64,000 nucleotides of DNA. It comes from Paguma larvata (Eukaryota > Chordata > Mammalia > Carnivora > Viverridae). The stretch covers positions 35,204,211 to 35,268,210 of the forward strand of contig CM057826.1 of the NCBI GenBank assembly GCA_030068075.1, written 5' to 3'. The notes under the pieces were generated by a model. It saw only the letters and a list, made by a program, of their open reading frames with translations, was not told the DNA's origin and did no database searches. Position numbers and translations under genes: made by a program. The first letter of the stretch is position 1; every line of letters starts with the position of its first letter. Positions 34,153 through 45,964 of the stretch are shown here, one piece after another.

Positions 34153-35469
34153 GGGTGAAGGCCACAGTGTTGTTGCTGTTGTTTTTCATTGTATTTTAAT
34201 GCATCACTCATTGTTGCTTCTGCATTTTTAAATAGTATATACTTATTAAGAAACCTTGGAAATGCAGAGAAAATAGTAAAGAATACAACCAAAATCACCA
34301 ACAAAAATAGTCACAATGAAAATCTTAACACGCCCCCTTTCAATTTTTCTATCTGATCGATATTGGCACCTGTTAATGTCAAAGGAAAAAATCAGAAATT
34401 CGGTCCTGTGAACTGGCTGTCATTTGCCTCTAGACAGTGCAAGACAAACATGAAGCTCAATTGTAGCCAGACTTCATGCAGATGAACCCTTTTCTGTGAC
34501 GACATCGTTTCTTGAGATGGAATAAATATAGCTACTAACATACAAGCTTTCTTAGTTAAACTACAATTCAGTTATGCTTCCCTGGGTTTGTAGCAATTGG
34601 GTTTAGAATGATTACAGAACACGTCTTGAATAATTTTTAAAGATGGTTGATTTTTTTTTTTTTTTTGCAATTTGCTTCTTCCTTTTTAAATTCAATTCTT
34701 GGAACATAAGTATAATTTGGGGGTACTTTTTGTCTCATATTTATATCCTCTCTCTCCCAAAGTTGATGTATATTTCCATATTTATGTATTTGTGTATTTG
34801 AATATTGTATGGAAAAATGTGTAAAACAATGAGATTATACAGCATAGGAAAGGTTTTATACTGCTATTTTGAAAAGTAATTGAATACTGAATATATATAA
34901 AGTAGTATTTATAAAATATGGATAAGATAGACATATAAGTAATAAAACAATAATATATCTGCTTTGACTGGCCCCTCTCTTCCTGCTCTTCTCAGTCATT
35001 TAATGGGTCCTAAACTAGTTTGTGCTCAGACTCCTTCCAATCTTCTCTCCTGGTCTCTTCTGTATTTCAGGAAAAAACATTTGCAAGTACATTTGCCCTC
35101 CAATTCTTCATTAGGCTGGCCAGTGAGAGGTACTGGGAAAAGGCAGGGTATCATCTCTCTGTCTCCTGTCATGTCTCCAGCAAAACTTGTCCCTCTTCTG
35201 CGGGTCTAATTCCTGACAGATACCCTCTCCTTGCATGAAGCTTGCTCTCCTAGACAATGCTGATCTTAACTCTAGTGGCTGCCAGAGATTCCAGTCTCTT
35301 GACTCTGACAACACCTCTCCCACTAGTATCCTTTTAGCCCTAGGGGCGTGACTGGCTTCCTGTTCACAATAACTCACTCAAAATGTCTGGTTTGGCTTTC
35401 ATAATCTGAATAACCAATGACCTGTCTTAAATCACCTCTCCTTGAAAGACCAAGAAATTTCTGAATTGT
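34153..35469. other. Mostly unique DNA
   Basis: A T-run lies at 34649-34667. The stretch 34960-35400 is richer in G+C and may be an undated repeat relic, but I cannot name it. Three short overlapping open frames there (72-88 codons) are unconvincing. No gene is called. Confidence 0.4.
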
Positions 35470-36010
35470 AAGTGTATACTAAAAGCTCTTCTTTTTCTAG
35501 TTTGCTAAAAAAAAAATTATTAAGGTTAGTTATTGAATTGAATTGAATTCACTTTCAACAACTCCTGAGTGTACGATTTGCTTTTCTTTCTTTAACTTAG
35601 TTAATGTGATAAATAACATCTATAGATTTTTTCTATTGTCAAGAATCCTACATAGACCAAGTTTTCATACTACACTGTGAATTTTATAGGTTGCTGTAAA
35701 AAAGATAATTTGCTAAGTTCTAATTTAGAAATTTTGCCATTAGTTTCATGAGGGAGATTGGTTATAATTTTTCTTTATTGTACATTTATTGTATAATGTT
35801 GGTATCAAGATTATAGCGACTTCATAAAATGAACTAAAAAGCTTTCCTTCTTTTCCCATTCTGGCATAGTTTTCATATGACAAGAATAATACATTTCTTC
35901 GACAACATTTGTATAGCTCATGAGTAAAATTGTCTGGGCCTGTTGGTTCTCTCTTTGTGAGATGAATTTTTAATGTCTAATTAAATATCTTTACTGGTAA
36001 GAAAAATTTG
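35470..36010 (-). mobile_element. Old L1 ORF2-region fragment, antisense
   Basis: ATTTTGCCATTAGTTTCATG, GAGGGAGATTGGTTATAATT, TAATGTTGGTATCAAGATTA, ACTTCATAAAATGAACTAAA and ATTGTCTGGGCCTGTTGGTT follow the antisense of the LINE-1 reverse-transcriptase region. Frames are destroyed by stops and shifts. Confidence 0.75.
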
Positions 36011-36497
36011 CAAGTGCTTTATTTCATCTTGAGCATTAATAAATTTGGACCCTGAAAAGTCCTTAGATATTATTTCCTTGACTATAATCTATCCTAATTC
36101 TCTTTATTTTTCTTTTGTACATCTTATCAGATATTGCCTCTACTTCACACATCTCTACTTCACACATCTATCTCCCCTCCTTGTGCTGTATTCAGGATAG
36201 TTTTCTTATATCTAACTTCCAATTCATTATTTTATCTTTGGCTCTATCTAATCTAGTACTTAACCTCTCCATTGAGGTTTTGATGTTCATTATATTTTTT
36301 ATTTCTAAAAGTTCTCTTAAATTCAGTTTCAAATCTGCTTAATAAATGATATATATATACACTGTTTCTAACTTATATTACTGACACATTTCATTTATTT
36401 CTTTAAACATATTAAACATAGGTTTTATGGCTACAGAGTAATTCTAACATCTGAAATCTTCATAAGTAGAGTTCTATGTTTCTGCTTTGATGCCTAT
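36011..36497. other. Unassigned AT-rich DNA; 15-bp duplication
   Basis: A perfect tandem pair of CTCTACTTCACACAT occurs at 36138-36152 and 36153-36167. The rest has the look of a decayed retroelement but no family is secure. Confidence 0.45.
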
Positions 36498-36519
36498 TTC
36501 CTTATGAACTGTTTTTTTT

Positions 36520-36739
36520 TTCTTTTTTTTCTAAGTTCATTTATTTATTTTTGAAAGAGAGAGAGAGAAAGCATGACCAAGGGAGGGGCAGAGAGAGACA
36601 GGGAGAGAAAGAATCCCAAGCAGGCTCCGCACTGTCAGCACAGAGCCCAATGCAGGGCTCGAACCCACAAACCATGAGAACATGACCTAAGCCTAAATCA
36701 AGTTTCCGACACTGAACAGACTGAGCCACCCAGGCTCCC
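36520..36739 (-). mobile_element. Felid CAN SINE
   Basis: Antisense: T-rich tail, ATTTTTGAAAGAGAGAGAGA, CAGGCTCCGCACTGTCAGCA, CAATGCAGGGCTCGAACCCA and GACTGAGCCACCCAGGCTCC head. The flanks share TTCCTYATGA (36498-36507 and 36740-36749). Confidence 0.95.
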
Positions 36740-36749
36740 TTCCTCATGA

Positions 36750-37479
36750 GTTTTGTGATAGTGTATGTTTAATTCCATATATAATGGAACTTTGGATATA
36801 GTAAATCTCTGAGACCAGTAATACATGGATTTCCCCAAAGATACTTTGCTTTCGGTTTGGCTAAGTTCTTAGAAGTAATACCAAACAGGGACAACTATAA
36901 AATAAGTTTCGTTTGATTTTTTGTTTTGTTTTGTTTAGTCATAGAGATCATGAGAATTTAAACTACAAATCCATGTGAAGATGTACTTATGATTTCTCCC
37001 CCCTCAACTTTGCACCAAGTTTGGGGCAGAAAAATTTACTAATGCCGCTCTGAGAGGCAGTTATTTTTTTTACTTCATCCTTTCACTGAAAATATAGTCC
37101 TTTAGAATTCTGGCTTTAAATAGGTTTCTCTATAAGACTGCTACCCTGAGCAGGCTCTAAGCTTTGTGTCCCACTTTCCCATATCTTGATAATCAGAAAA
37201 ACTGAAAGTCAGGGTTTTAGGGACAGCGCTGTTTTATGGAAGTCTTTCATTATGGTGCTTTCATACCTCTCTGGATTCATGTATTCTTCTCATGGTCTTC
37301 CTATGGGGTACACCTTAAGCCCTTGGCAAGTCAGCAATACACTTTTAAAAATGATACATGCATTTTATTTGGTATTTGGAGGATAGTGGTCCAGGAAATC
37401 TAATTTGCCATATTTCTGGTAGATTTTGTTAGATCTTTTTGTTATATATTTAACTAATGTGCCCCCCTTCCCTTTGTTT
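36750..37479. other. Unique DNA
   Basis: No repeat family or gene is recognised. A (TTTTG)n-like run lies at 36917-36938. Confidence 0.45.
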
Positions 37480-37810
37480 CTTGGAAGTGAAGGTTGTACT
37501 CAACTCTCCATCTTAAATAATGTTGGAATAAATATCACTGTCTATAGCATTTATGCCTATTTCCTAGGGAGTAATTAGTGAATCATGGTACATGAACAGT
37601 TGTGATGCTTGAGATACATATTTTCAAATTATATCCCAGAAATTACAGTACCAATTTGTACACTGATCAGCTGCATATGAAAGTGCCCATTTCACTCTTA
37701 CCAAGAAAAACGATCACTATTTTTATACTTATAAATCTCACAAAGACTTTAGCATGCATCTTATTACTTTGATTTGTATTTATTTGATTATTGAATTACT
37801 CAGCACTTTA
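37480..37810 (-). repeat. Old L1 relic, antisense
   Basis: TAATGTTGGAATAAATATCA, GTACCAATTTGTACACTGAT and CAGCTGCATATGAAAGTGCC, followed by TTACCAAGAAAAACGATCAC, resemble the antisense of the L1 3' region (position equivalent to 27770-28190). Diverged. Confidence 0.55.
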
Positions 37811-40167
37811 TCATCCCCTTTCAAACACAACATAAAGATTTGTTTCTTATTGTTTTCTATGTAAATGCAAACCCTAAATCACTACTTTCTTTGTCCAAAA
37901 TTATTTCCTTAGCAAGTTATATATGTCTTATGCATATGTTTTCTATTAGATTATTCTCCCTGATATTTATATCCTGTAAAATCTCTTAAAACATATATTA
38001 ATTATGAATGATTGATCATAAATAATATCTTCATTAGGAAATGTTCTCTGTAAATCTAAATTTCATAAACCTTCCTTTGAACAACTCCGTCAAATTTCCT
38101 CCAGTTTTGGTATTTGCAGATAAACCCTTTTTTCCATTTCCTATTGCTTCTTGTCTGCGGCTCTCCTTTTTCTTTCATAAGATAAATAATAATTCTAGTT
38201 CCAGATTCTGTGATATATTATTTCTTACTCACAACCTCCCACAACACTTTAAGGATTCAAATTGACCTTTTCTCCCATTCTTCTTATTTTGTGCTACCAG
38301 CAGGTCAATACCTGGGAAATCTCATCAAGGGTTTAACCGTCCATACCCTACTGACTCATTCCTTACTTCAAATTGATCTTCCTTATTCTCACTCAATTCT
38401 GTTTTTTTCAAGTAATATAACTTCTTCAAGCATTTACCTTCCAATTCATTTCTTCAAACAACAGCTGTAACTGTTACTTGTCCCCATTCAGCAAAAACAA
38501 ACAAACAAACAAACAAACTGCTCTAATCTTCTTGGAAACAAATGATTTTATCAAATCTTTTACATCATATCTTCTACCTCCCTCATACAAGCTGTATGTG
38601 ACAAAATTAGTTAATCAAGTAAAGAAGCAGACACTGGCTATTTTTTTCACTGGCAAAATGGGTTATTCAGCCCAATTAAAAATAGAGACGACAGAGACTG
38701 AGACCAAGATTTTTAATTTAAGATGTGCCTGTGATGCAGTTACATTTGTGAATGAAACTGCTTGAACAGCTGGACGCAAGTTTCTTCTCTCTTCTGTCCG
38801 GAAAGAAGGGAGGAAACAATAAAGTTAAAGAAATTGAAAAGATGCCATCCAACTTCCTTCACCCCACCACACTGCTTTCTTGTAACATTGTCCAGAGCTA
38901 GTTAGCATTCAAAAAGTCAAGTCTCCCGGTTCTAAATAAATCTAAAAAACCCATTGTGATTTTATTTCAGAAGTTTTATCAAATACTATTTACAATTCTT
39001 TTCTTTTTGCTTCATTAAAATCTGATAGCAATATGTAAAAAGTTCCACTCTATTAACAATCAGTATCCTCTCTTTTTCTCATCAGCATTAATTTTTTTTC
39101 CAGTTTATTTTAGAAAATGAGAGTCTGGCAAGTATAGTTCAATTTCGTGAGCCCGAGATTTTATATTTTCAAATGGAAGTTTCTTTCCTTTTGCACTACA
39201 GAAAGTACTTAAGACAGTTTAGGGACTTTTCAAATGCTCTTAGATGAAATACGTGCAGTGACCGAAGCCAATCATTATACAAACCATGTGTTTTTCCATA
39301 GCAAATTAAATGAAATGAAAGAAGATGACAGTTCTAACCAGTAATCCTGCTTCAATATTGTACAAATTAGAAACATCCGTATTCTAGTATATTTATAAAT
39401 TTCAGGGCTTCTCTTTAATTAGAAATAAAATAATTGATAAGTAAACAAATTGTGTGTGATACCAAAAGAATGGACAGATCTAGAAACCCAAATTGCCTGA
39501 AAAGCTAACTAAGTACTTTAAGCAATATGCATTTTTATTTCAACAACTTTATTTTAAACTTCAGTGACAAGTAAGCAGAGTACACAGAACATGATGAATA
39601 CTTGATGAGTCAGAGTTATCACTAAACACAAACAATATGATATATAGTTTATAGTTAAAAAGTGACTGCTCTGAAGATCTGTGAGGTATTTGGAGGATGT
39701 AAATAGCATATGAAGAGGACAATACACCAGTAGAATTTAGTCAGCTATCTACAGGAATGGTGTCTGAATTGTAATGATTCCCTTAGCTTTTAAACAACCT
39801 CCACTCATGTTTGGATTCACCCCATAATCATGGGGCTTGATAGACTCTGCCTTTCTGGTAACACTGCTGAATGAAGATCTGTATGTGGGTCTAGTTTTTA
39901 CTAGTTTGATCCATTTAGATTTCTTTAACTCCGAATCTTCTTTTTATGTTACAGTAAACATATATTAACTCATACACCAACAAGTAGAGTGGAGGATGGA
40001 CAAACTGCCAAAGAACCATGTTTCTTTTTGTTCTTTTCACAAACCAAACATAATAACAGAGAAAACAAATCTAAGAATGTGTGTGTGTTCAGTAGCCTTC
40101 AGTACAACTACATCGATTATTTCAAAGTTTGTAGGAATCAATATTTTTTGAATATTTACCGGGTCTT
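37811..40167. other. AT-rich unique DNA; (CAAA)n at 38495
   Basis: An (AAAC)n run lies at about 38492-38518. Open frames up to 95 codons occur (38478-38765) but include the simple repeat. No gene or secure repeat family. Confidence 0.45.
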
Positions 40168-40614
40168 TGACAGTTAATTTGATGTATCAACTTGATGGGA
40201 CTACAAGATGCCCAAATATTTAGTCAGACATTGCTCTGGGTGTTTCTATGAGAATGTTTTTAGATGAGATTAGACTCAAACTTGTAGATCAAATAAAGCA
40301 ACTTGTCTTCCCTAACAGGAGTAAGACTCATCTAATCTGTTGAAGGCCTGAATGGAACAAAAAAACCAGATCCTCCTCCAAGTAAGAGAATATCAGCTTT
40401 TTTTCTGTCTTCTAACTTGAACTGAAACATCAGCTCTTTTTGGTTCTTGAGGCAGCCAACCTTCTAACAGAACCTACACCATTGAGTCTCCCAGCTTGTG
40501 GACCCATTCTGCAGACCTTGGGACTTGCCAGCCTTCATAATCATGTGAGCTGATACATGTATATCTTACATATCTTATTAGTTCTGTTTCTCTAGAGAAT
40601 CCTGAGTAATACAA
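40168..40614 (+). mobile_element. MLT2-like LTR of an ERVL-class element
   Basis: It starts TGACAGTTAATTTGATGTAT and continues with CAACTTGATGGGACTACAAG, GATGCCCAAATATTTAGTCA, TCTGGGTGTTTCTATGAGAA, CTAATCTGTTGAAGGCCTGA, CAGCCTTCATAATCATGTGA and AGTTCTGTTTCTCTAGAGAA. It ends at CTGAGTAATACAA. This is the order of MLT2 LTRs. It lies 1.7 kb upstream of the ERVL internal relic in the same orientation, so the two may derive from one provirus. Confidence 0.78.
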
Positions 40615-41907
40615 GGTGACTCACACAATTTTAGAATTTTGACTGGGAAATAATAATGCAAACGTATTTTTCACAGCATTCTATAATCTCCTACTATTTC
40701 CTCTTCATGTGCTGTTCCAGTTTGCGTGTATGATTATTGTCATAAGAGCAGAGGTGAGCAGGGGTATTTCTCATGACCTTTTAACTTTGTCTTGTATACT
40801 CAATTTCCTGACCAGTTCATGCTTTCCTCTTGCCCATCTCGGTAAGATTTGGGGACAGGTAACAGGTTAGCTCACAGTCCCTACATTAAAGATGAGTTTA
40901 TCTTCAATCGACCCAATTTTTAGAAAAGATATTGGTGAAATTATTTCATATTGTAACATCAAAATCATTAAACAGATTTCAGAGCTAGAGGACAGGCTGA
41001 CCCCCTCCATTCTCAGACGCTGATAAGGAAAGTTGTATCCACAATAAACAAAAAACACAATTGAGGCAAAATCTCTTACTGCATACCCAACAGTATTTCT
41101 CTTTCGTCCTTCCTAACAGATCCTGTTATTGTTTAGGATTTTGGTTTCAAATGATGAATCGTGAGGGATTTTGAGATAATATGTAATATCATTCCTCCTT
41201 TGCTTGTGATTATTTTAGAGACACGTTTGTGATCTATTTTTGACGTCTGGGATATGAGAGGGAATATTTTGAGGATTCTTGGAAAGATTTCACCTTTAAT
41301 TTAAAAAAGGGGTGGGAGGTATCTTTTTCCCCTTTCTCTACCTTCTTATTTTAGAAACTTTCAAATAGATATATGCTATGCAGAGCTGCAGCCACTATTT
41401 ATAAATGTGAGGTGACAAGCCTGATGATGAAATTCAATATTCTGAAGAAGTCGGTTAAAGGATGGAAAGAAAGTAGTTTTTTAAGATCCCACTGGGCCAC
41501 CAAACCAACCCTGGGGACCAGCTACCTTAAGACTTCCTGTTAACTAAAAATTAAATGTTGCTCTCTTAAAAAAGTTTTTTTATTGGTTTCAACCAAGCAC
41601 AACCTAACTGGCATGATCTAACATAATCAGTTATGTATGATAATGTATGGATTTGTCTTTATTTTTCAATAGTTCTTTCTTTTTCTTAGCTTCATACTGT
41701 GTAGCCTATCTCTTTTGCATTGTAATTGCATTCTGTAAATTTTCTATTATGATATTTTTATTGACATTCCCATTGATTTAATATCCTATGGTTGCGGCTG
41801 CTTGCATAGTGTAATCTTCTAACATACTTTGTTAGAAATATAAATAAAATATTTTCTTTACGCCAATGGTCTAGAGTACCCTTCAGAAGTTCACAAAAGT
41901 TTGTAGT
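40615..41907. other. Unassigned DNA between LTR and ERVL internal part
   Basis: If LTR and internal region belong together, leader, gag and early pol should lie here. I see no recognisable primer-binding site or gag-like frame. The interval may be unrelated or too decayed. Confidence 0.4.
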
Positions 41908-41921
41908 AAAGTGCTTCTTCT

Positions 41922-42124
41922 GAGTGCTTGGGTGGCTCAGTGGGTCAAGCATCTAACTTCAGCTCAGGGCGTGATCTCACAATTTGTGAGTTCAAGCCCT
42001 GTGTCGGGCTCGGTGCTGGCGACTCAGAGCCTAGAGCCTGCTTTGGATTTTGTGTCTCCCTCTCTCTTTGCGCCTCCTCTGCTCAAACTCTGTCTCCATC
42101 TCTCTCAAAAATAAATAAACATTA
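41922..42124 (+). mobile_element. Felid CAN SINE
   Basis: Sense: GAGTGCTTGGGTGGCTCAGT head, TTCAGCTCAGGGCGTGATCT, GACTCAGAGCCTAGAGCCTG, CT-rich segment and AAAAATAAATAAACATTAAA tail. The flanks AAAGTGCTTCTTCT (41908-41921) and AAAATGCTTCTTCT (42125-42138) form a 14-bp target-site duplication with one mismatch. Confidence 0.96.
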
Positions 42125-42153
42125 AAAAATGCTTCTTCTTTTGGCAAAATAAT

Positions 42154-42154
<1 letters not shown>

Positions 42155-42200
<46 letters not shown>
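42155..42200 (+). repeat. (GATA)n microsatellite
   Basis: About eleven uninterrupted TAGA/GATA units. It lies 17 bp beyond the right target-site copy of the SINE and is likely length-polymorphic. Confidence 0.95.
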
Positions 42201-42329
42201 TTTCAGAAATAACTCTTGATTTGATCCTGGCCACTGTAGGGACTGAAGTCCTATCAATGGCACAAAACATAACAACATGAACTGCTTATCATGAAATTAG
42301 TGCTACCCAATTAACTAATATACCCCATC

Positions 42330-43933
42330 AGCAGGCGGGAATAATATATATGGACTTGAGCCAAAGCAGATCCTAAAGACATAGAAAGCTGCATGAGCTT
42401 CCTCTCTGAGCTGCTGCCCCTCCTTGATCCTCATCTCTGTCTTTATGGGAAGTTCCCTATGTCCAGCTCATGAACGAGGGGGAAAAATGGAGCCTGTTTT
42501 ACAGAAGCACTGCACAATGTATCAGTGCCAGTCCAAAGTAGACAGCTTAGGCATTATAGCCCACCTGAGTATAATCTTAAGAGATACTTGAAGCTATGTA
42601 TTTGGTTGTTCACTATTCCTGGAAGATGAGTTATTGATTTATGCATGGTAGCTAATAATTTAGCTAAATGGTTAGGAACTTGGAAGGAACAAGATGGGAG
42701 GACTGGTAATAATGAGTTTTGGAGAAGAAATATGTGGATGAACTACTGAGAATGAACTAGAGTATGAGAACACTTATGCTTAATATGAATGCTTACCAAA
42801 CTACTGTCAAGAAGATTATCAATCAGATATGTAAGTGTGAAACAACCTCTTTCACCAGGCACATTGCTTGTTCGGAAAGCTTATGAACAAAGCAACCTTA
42901 GTGGTGGCAACAGAGAACATTCATAGGCTCAACAACATACCTTGTCCCTCACCAAAGCCAATTTATCTGCCAGGACTATTAGACGTCCAACACGCAAGCA
43001 CCAGTGACCAAGGCTAAGCACTCAATAATGTATCTTGGGTGAACCAACTACTTACCTTTTGGCAGGCTCATTGATAATATTGAATTCCTCTGTCACCATG
43101 GCAACTGGGAGTTTCATAACTGGAATAGATAACCCTTCTGAGATTACAGTCTTTATCTGTGCACCATGCTTCTCTGATCACCACTTTCCAAGAGCTTTTA
43201 AAATGTTGCCACAGTATATGTTTCTACTCTGTTTGTATGCAAGGAACTCTCTTTCTAACAAAATAGTAGATATGCACTGAACATGCCTGTCTCACCATTT
43301 ACTCTGTCACCCCAACAAAACTCTTATCACTGGTGAATATTCTATTAAAAACTCAATTCTAATTCCAGCTGAGAGACAATGGCTTGAAAGGTTGGGCTGA
43401 TGTTAGAGGATGTGTGTGTTCTAAACTAGTAATCGAGTATGAGCTTGTGTGGGGTCCCCATAGAGCAAATACAAGACTCTGATTTGTGTTATGGATGTCA
43501 GAGTGACACCTTTCACCATTACGATTACTGATCCTTTCAAATTTTGTCTCTTACTCCTGAGATTCTAGGCTTTACTGAATTGTACCCAAGAGGAAATCTA
43601 TAGCAATATTCCTTTGAATTTGAGGATGAAAGTGTTTTAGCATTCTTCATGCTTCTGGACAATCAAAAATTTAAGAGGTGGTTCTGTTGTTGGCTGGGGA
43701 ATAAAATTTGACTCTAGAAGGGAATTGAAATGGCCATTTCTGAGAAAAATTAAAAGAACACAGTGGGGGGATGGTGCCAGGGTGGCTGAGTCAGTTAAAC
43801 CACAGACTCTTGGTTTCAGCTCAGGTCATAATCTCGCGGTTTGTGAGATCCTGTCCTGCATCAGGCTCTGCGCTGACAGGTGGAGTCTGTGTGGGATTCT
43901 CTCTTCCTCTCTCTCTGCCCCTCCCCTGCTCAT

Positions 43934-43972
<39 letters not shown>

Positions 43973-44070
43973 ATAAATAAACACAAGAAAAGAAAAGAAC
44001 ACAAGGGATCTCCTTGGATAGCTCCTAATTCTACCAAGTCCTATGGTAAAAATGAATGAAGACTAAAGGC
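42330..44070 (+). mobile_element. Decayed ERVL-class internal region (pol: RNase H to integrase and beyond)
   Basis: Sense-strand relic of a class III (ERVL/MaLR-related) endogenous retrovirus. The part near 42,630-42,760 corresponds to the RNase H region of pol (for example TAGCTAATAATTTAGCTAAA, then GGAACTTGGAAGGAACAAGA). The part near 43,030-43,170 corresponds to the integrase core region (GGCAGGCTCATTGATAATAT, AACTGGAATAGATAACCCTT). The later part (43,390-43,730) matches the 3' portion of ERVL internal sequence (GGGCTGATGTTAGAGGATGT; GTTGGCTGGGGAATAAAATT). All frames are broken by stops and indels, and no functional protein can be made. It is interrupted at 43,765-43,992 by a CAN SINE. 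Assignment rests on recognised motif order, not on a search, and the left limit is approximate. Confidence 0.72.
43765..43992 (+). mobile_element. Felid CAN SINE nested in ERVL relic
   Basis: Sense: GGGGGATGGTGCCAGGGTGG head, TTTCAGCTCAGGTCATAATC, CAGGCTCTGCGCTGACAGGT, a long (TC)n at 43938-43969 and AAATAAATAAACAC tail. AAAAGAACACA occurs on both sides (43752-43762 and 43993-44003). Confidence 0.95.
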
Positions 44071-44690
44071 CAAAACTTGGAAGCCATCAAGATGTCCTTT
44101 AATAAGTGAATGGGTAAATAAACAGTGGTATGCCCACACAATGGAATATTATTCAGTGATTTTTTATAAAAAGAGTTATCAAGCCACAAAAAAGTCATGA
44201 AGGAAACAAATGCATTCTACTAAGTGAAAGAAGTCAGTTTGAAAAAGCTTATATACTGTAATATTCCAACTGTATGACATTCTGGAAAGAGTAAAGTAAA
44301 AGTATTAGTGGTTGCCAGGAGTTGGGGGAGGGGGATGGATAAACGGAACATGGGAGATTTTAGGGCACTGAAACGATTCTGCATGACATTGGAATGGTAG
44401 ATGCATGACATTATACATTTGGCAAAACCCATAGATCTATACAACACAAAAAGTGAGGCTTAAGGTAAAGTAGGAGCTTTAGTTAAGAATAATGTATCAA
44501 TATTGACTCATCAATTTTAACTAATGTGCCTTACCAGCACAAGATGCTAAAAATAACAGAAACTGGGGATTGAGGGAGATGAACTGGAAGGGAATACATA
44601 GAAACTCTGTACGTTCTGCTCAACTTTTCTATAAACCTAAAACTGCTCTGAAGACAAAAGTGTATCAATTTTATTAAAAGAAAATAAATG
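44071..44690 (+). mobile_element. L1M 3' part, sense
   Basis: CATCAAGATGTCCTTTAATA, GGTAAATAAACAGTGGTATG, AATGGAATATTATTCAGTGA, GTGGTTGCCAGGAGTTGGGG and TATAAACCTAAAACTGCTCT are classic motifs of the 3' region of old mammalian L1 elements. 5'-truncated; it abuts the ERVL relic directly. Confidence 0.85.
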
Positions 44691-44750
44691 TCCACAGCAA
44701 ACTCATGCAAATAGAGTATAAAGGGCATTTATGTTAAGACTGAAGATTTG

Positions 44751-44999
44751 GGGGCACCTGGGTGGCTCAGTCGGTTGAATGTCGGACTTTGAACTTGACT
44801 TAAGCCATGATCTCATGGGTCACAGGAGGGAACCCTATGTCAGGCTCTGTGCTGAGTGTGGAGCCTGTTTGGGATTTTCTCTCTTTCTTTCTCTCTCTTT
44901 CTCTCTCTCTTTCTGCTCCTCCCCTGCTGGTTCTCTCTCTCTCAAAATAAATAAAACTTAAAAATAAAAAGAGTCTCTTCTTAAAAAAAAAAAGAAAAA
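44751..44999 (+). mobile_element. CAN SINE with a double A-rich tail
   Basis: Sense: GGGGCACCTGGGTGGCTCAG head, a shorter body (CAGGCTCTGTGCTGAGTGTG), a (CT)n-rich segment, tail AAATAAATAAAACTTAAAAA, then GAGTCTCTTCTT and a second A-rich tail. GACTGAAGATTTG (44738-44750) is repeated as GAATGAAGATTGG (45000-45012), so both tails belong to the insertion. Confidence 0.94.
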
Positions 45000-45012
45000 G
45001 AATGAAGATTGG

Positions 45013-45505
45013 TCACTCTACAGTGGAAAGCTCTGACTACAGAGATGTTAGCAGAGGGCGCACGGTCACAGCTGCCAATAATGACCTGCTGATTATTCAC
45101 AAAAACAAGGGACTTAACTTCCACCCACATTTTTTTCTTGCATTGTCTGGTATATTTCCATTTTTAATGTATTTTATATTTGTGTACCTTAACAAAATTT
45201 CCCTCTTCTTTCCTCTTTCTCCATTTTTTTTGTGTAGGATATTTTGGGGATATTTAGCTTATTTTTAAAATCACGCATGACGAAATATCAAGGTAGCATA
45301 ATGATGGGCTCAGAAGAGGATTGCACATCACCCAGAATTCTTGGATTTGAAGTAGTTGCTGTGACTGACAAGATTTTTGGTTTGTTCCCTTGTTGAAGAG
45401 AGGGTAGCTAAATACTCAGTTGGTGAAAAAAATAGTTGCATCTCTTCATATGAAGATGAGTTTTTGTGTTTAAAAAACAAGAAGAATTTATATTGATGAT
45501 GAGCA
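45013..45505. other. Unique DNA
   Basis: No gene or repeat family is recognised. An 88-codon frame (45002-45268) has a hydrophobic end but no known relatives. Confidence 0.45.
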
Positions 45506-45519
45506 AAGCATGAATTTTT

Positions 45520-45737
45520 TTTAAATTTTTTTAATGTTTATTTATCTTTCAGAGACATAAAGGCACAGCGTGAACAGGGGAAGGGCAGAGAGAGAGAGGG
45601 AGACACAGAATCGGAAGCAGGCTCCAGGCCCTGAGCCGTCAGCACAGAGCCCGACGCGGGGCTCGAACTCACAGACCGTGAGATCATGACCTGAGCTGAA
45701 GTCGGCCGCTTAACCAACTGAGCCACCTAGGTGCCCC
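45520..45737 (-). mobile_element. Young felid CAN SINE, left arm of inverted pair
   Basis: Antisense and close to consensus: TTTTTTTAATGTTTATTTAT tail, GCGTGAACAGGGGAAGGGCA, GCACAGAGCCCGACGCGGGG, GAAGTCGGCCGCTTAACCAA and CTGAGCCACCTAGGTGCCCC head. The flanks share AAGCATGAATTTTT (45506-45519 and 45738-45751). Many CpGs remain, indicating recent insertion. Confidence 0.97.
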
Positions 45738-45757
45738 AAGCATGAATTTTTAAATTA

Positions 45758-45964
45758 GAGGCGCTTGAGTGGCTCAGTTGGTTAAGCATCCGACTTCGGC
45801 TCAGGTCATGTTCTCGCAGTTCATGAGTTCAAGCCCCGCATCGGGCTCTGTGCTGGCAGCTTAGAGCCTGGAGCCTGCTTCAGATTCTGTGTCTCCCTCT
45901 CTCTCTGCCGCTCCCCCACTCACGCTCTGTCTCTCTCTCTCTCAAAAATGAATAAACATTAAAA
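45758..45964 (+). mobile_element. Felid CAN SINE, right arm of inverted pair
   Basis: Sense: GAGGCGCTTGAGTGGCTCAG head, TTCGGCTCAGGTCATGTTCT, TTCAAGCCCCGCATCGGGCT, AGAGCCTGGAGCCTGCTTCA and AATGAATAAACATTAAAAAA tail. Only 20 bp separate its head from the head of the antisense copy. The flanks share a short AAATTA. Confidence 0.96.

Noticed and set aside
33707..34189. 160-codon minus-strand open frame, the longest in the window
   Set aside because: It runs antisense through the MLT1A-like LTR and has no protein-family features.
42330..44070. A functional retroviral pol gene
   Set aside because: All frames carry stops and shifts and a SINE splits the region; it is an old relic only.
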